A stretch of DNA of 6,921 nt from Paramuribaculum sp. (GTDB lineage: Bacteria > Bacteroidota > Bacteroidia > Bacteroidales > Muribaculaceae). Shown in pieces: positions 5,640 through 6,921 of the stretch; position 1 is the first letter of the stretch, and each line of letters starts with the position of its first letter. The DNA lies in the NCBI GenBank assembly GCA_029062075.1, contig JAIDQW010000255.1, positions 1-6,921 on the forward strand, in the 5' to 3' direction. The translations under genes and the position numbers were made by a program. The notes below the pieces were generated by a model. The model was given only the letters and a program-made list of their open reading frames with translations. It was not told the DNA's origin and made no database searches.

Positions 5640-5863
5640 CAGAAGAGAGTAAAACGGTTTTACTGGCTGAAAAGATTTCAAAAATAATATCTTATATTTC
5701 AGAGCTTTTCAACTTATCAATAAATGAAGCCACAGATATATTTTACAACTCTTCTACATCAGAAATGATTGAAGAGGGTATTGCAGACCTTCATTGCCGG
5801 AGCGAGAAATATCTCGCTACTCTGGTGTGGGAGGAATATCAAGAATCTGGTAAAAACTCTTAG
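5636..5863 (+). CDS. Small helical protein, third gene of the DUF3990 cassette
   Basis: I do not recognise a named domain in these 75 residues. They appear mostly helical and acidic, with no signal peptide or membrane segment. The central part, LSINEATDIFYNSSTSEMIE (27-46) then GIADLHCRSEKYLATLVWEE (48-67), follows the same plan as the DUF3791 protein two genes upstream: an LS-led helix, an LH pair, then a basic residue and YL. It may be a distant relative. Its ATG overlaps the DUF3990 stop as ATGA, and its stop codon ends exactly where the right 42-bp repeat begins. A second partner, adaptor or regulator of the DUF3990 protein is the likely role, by position only. Confidence 0.65.
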   Translation: MTEESKTVLLAEKISKIISYISELFNLSINEATDIFYNSSTSEMIEEGIADLHCRSEKYLATLVWEEYQESGKNS

Positions 5864-5905
5864 TTTTACTATTTTTGCAGTCATGGAGCAGGAGATATTA
5901 TCAAA
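5864..5905 (+). repeat. 42-bp direct repeat, right copy
   Basis: This copy is identical base for base to 4903-4944, at an offset of 961 bp. It starts directly after the TAG stop of the last cassette gene and carries the promoter element, ATG and first seven codons that run on into the intact DUF3822 gene. The absence of any mismatch suggests either a recent event or upkeep by recombination. Confidence 0.97.
5870..5877 (+). promoter_or_regulatory. Duplicated -7 promoter element before DUF3822
   Basis: TATTTTTG (TAnnTTTG) ends five bases before the DUF3822 ATG at 5883. The sequence further upstream is now the end of the cassette rather than the original flank, so strength may differ from the left copy. 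DUF3822-rsmD could also be read through from the cassette, since no terminator separates them. Confidence 0.55.
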
Positions 5906-6689
5906 AGACATGATTCCGCAGCCCGAACTGTGGAGGTGCGTTATAGAGATGGATGAGAGCCGGCTTGATGTGGCGCTCTTTCCTCCGGTTGAAACCGAGC
6001 GGCTTATTCACAGAACAATACTGCTGAATCCTGATGCACCCTCGCTTGACAAGGCGGTGCAAGAGGCTGTGTATGCCAACCCGCTTTTGCTGAGCGATTT
6101 CGCGCGCATAGATGTGCTGATAACCACAACTGATTTCAGCATCGTTCCTGCTGAAACCGCACAATATGCCGATGCGGCGCAGATTCTCACCGCCGCATTT
6201 ATTGATACAGAAGGTAAGACTGCCGAAATGTGTGCGCCCTCACCTAACTGCTCCATAGCCTTTGCTATAGACAGCTCTCTTGCCGGGTTTATAAGGAGGA
6301 CCTTTTTCAATGTGCGGATAGCCCACAGCCTTGCTCCGCTGATTGCCTATCCTGCTGAGGAAACCGCGATTTTTGCCGCAGTTGAGAGAGGTAAAGTGTT
6401 GATAACCGCCTTCGACACCGGCAATCTGCTGTTTGCCAACATATTCAGTTGCGCCTGCGCGGAAGATGCCACCTACTTCATTTCTGCGGTAAGTAAGAAT
6501 CTGCCGGTTGAAAATCTGCCGGTTGTGTTAGCCGGCAATTCAGAGGAAGCCGACCTTACCGAGGAGTATCTGACCAAATATATTTGTGCACCGAAGCGGA
6601 GCACTCTCCCCCACACTCTTGCACGTTTCGGGAAAGACACCACCACACTCACCCAACCCTTAACAGCATTTTTGTCATGCGGATTATAA
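5883..6689 (+). CDS. DUF3822 family protein
   Basis: The product is 268 residues from the ATG at 5883. The reading frame stays open back to 5769 but there it only overlaps the cassette gene, so the longer form is rejected; a second candidate start is ATG 5910, giving 259 residues. The protein opens with a strand-rich WRCVIEMDESRLDVALF region and has a central KVLITAFDTGNLLFANIFSC segment, typical of the DUF3822 family of Bacteroidota. That family is thought to have an actin-like/PilM-like ATPase fold, which I give from memory. Its function is not established. No signal peptide is present. The stop overlaps rsmD by 13 bp, so the two are co-translated; the DUF3822-rsmD pairing is, as I recall, common in this phylum. 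The gene remains intact despite the insertion at its start. Confidence 0.8.
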   Translation: MEQEILSKDMIPQPELWRCVIEMDESRLDVALFPPVETERLIHRTILLNPDAPSLDKAVQEAVYANPLLLSDFARIDVLITTTDFSIVPAETAQYADAAQILTAAFIDTEGKTAEMCAPSPNCSIAFAIDSSLAGFIRRTFFNVRIAHSLAPLIAYPAEETAIFAAVERGKVLITAFDTGNLLFANIFSCACAEDATYFISAVSKNLPVENLPVVLAGNSEEADLTEEYLTKYICAPKRSTLPHTLARFGKDTTTLTQPLTAFLSCGL

Positions 6690-6921
6690 GAGGAAAATTC
6701 GGCAGACGCCGATTTGATGTGCCGACCAACATAACAGCAAGGCCTACAACCGATTTTGCGCGCGAAAACATCTTCAATGTCATTGAAAATCTCATTGATA
6801 TCGAGGGGATTGATGCACTTGACCTGTTTGCAGGCACCGGCGCCATAACTCTTGAGCTTCTTAGCCGTGGTGCCTCAACGGTAACGGCTGTTGAGAAAGC
6901 ATCCACCCAGTACAACTTCAT
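6677..6921 (+). CDS. rsmD: 16S rRNA (guanine966-N2)-methyltransferase, N-terminal part (cut by window edge)
   Basis: From ATG 6677, 81 full codons are visible. MRIIRGKFGRRRFDVP (1-16) followed by ARPTTDFARENIFNVI (21-36) is the conserved RsmD start, and ALDLFAGTGAITLELLSRGA (47-66) is the SAM-binding motif I, with Glu73 in the next strand suited to hold the ribose. RsmD adds a methyl group to N2 of G966 of 16S rRNA in the small subunit. The catalytic (D/N)PPY motif lies beyond the window. Its start is 13 bp inside the DUF3822 gene, showing tight coupling. Confidence 0.93.
   Translation, partial: MRIIRGKFGRRRFDVPTNITARPTTDFARENIFNVIENLIDIEGIDALDLFAGTGAITLELLSRGASTVTAVEKASTQYNF

Larger units (their letters stand above)
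4945..5863 (+). mobile_element. 919-bp inserted three-gene cassette at the DUF3822 start
   Basis: The stretch between the two 42-bp direct repeats is 919 bp, or 961 bp counting one repeat copy. It is almost entirely coding: only nine bases precede the first ATG, and the last stop codon TAG (5861-5863) directly abuts the right repeat. It is AT-rich compared with its surroundings; a hand count gives 16 of 60 G+C at 5641-5700 against 31 of 60 at 6001-6060 in the host gene. There are no terminal inverted repeats and no transposase or integrase. The layout fits an insertion that duplicated its target, or an att-like site pair, but the mechanism cannot be read from the sequence. Confidence 0.75.

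Noticed and set aside
4945..5863. Classical insertion sequence or MITE
   Set aside because: There is no transposase, no terminal inverted repeats, and the 42-bp repeat is host promoter plus coding sequence, longer than a typical target duplication.
5769..5882. 38-codon N-terminal extension of the DUF3822 protein
   Set aside because: It overlaps the third cassette gene, precedes the duplicated promoter, and exists only because the inserted DNA happens to be open in that frame.
1..6921. CRISPR array, tRNA or rRNA genes, riboswitch
   Set aside because: No regularly spaced repeats, no cloverleaf or rRNA stretches, and no recognisable riboswitch core were found; intergenic regions are short.

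Overview
The window looks like a chromosomal segment of a gut-type member of the Bacteroidales (Bacteroidota), possibly Muribaculaceae-like. The grounds are the serC-serA pair, a DUF4301 protein, a DUF3822-rsmD pair, A/T-rich leaders with little Shine-Dalgarno signal, and several matches to the Bacteroidota -7 promoter element TAnnTTTG. The genus is inferred from the families and overall style, not from a marker gene.

Left part (1-2100): on the minus strand, serC is followed after 12 bp by serA, which runs off the left edge. These are the serine-biosynthesis transaminase and dehydrogenase. The serC -7 element sits inside a perfect 10-bp inverted repeat. Divergent from serC, on the plus strand, is a small secreted Spy/CpxP-like protein with a basic tail of three 11-residue repeats, closed by a terminator hairpin. 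The 202-bp gap between the two start codons holds the serC promoter and two possible operator palindromes.

Middle part (2165-4821): two minus-strand genes follow, a DUF4301 protein with nucleotidyltransferase-like motifs and then an Eis-like GNAT acetyltransferase. An 80-bp gap with a strong hairpin separates them.

Right part (4822-6921): this is the most unusual region. The housekeeping pair DUF3822-rsmD (rsmD runs off the right edge) is preceded by an AT-rich, almost wholly coding 919-bp insert carrying three genes joined by ATGA overlaps. They are a DUF3791 protein, a DUF3990 protein (ADP-ribosyltransferase-like) and a small helical protein resembling the first. The insert lies between two identical 42-bp direct repeats. 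Each copy contains the -7 promoter element, the start codon and the first seven codons of the DUF3822 gene. The left copy is left as an 11-codon leader ORF whose stop overlaps the first cassette ATG; the right copy begins directly after the last cassette stop codon and restores the host gene. The arrangement reads as a small toxin-antitoxin-like or defence-like cassette that entered at the start of a housekeeping gene, uses that gene's promoter and start codon, and leaves the host gene with a duplicate. No recombinase lies inside the insert.
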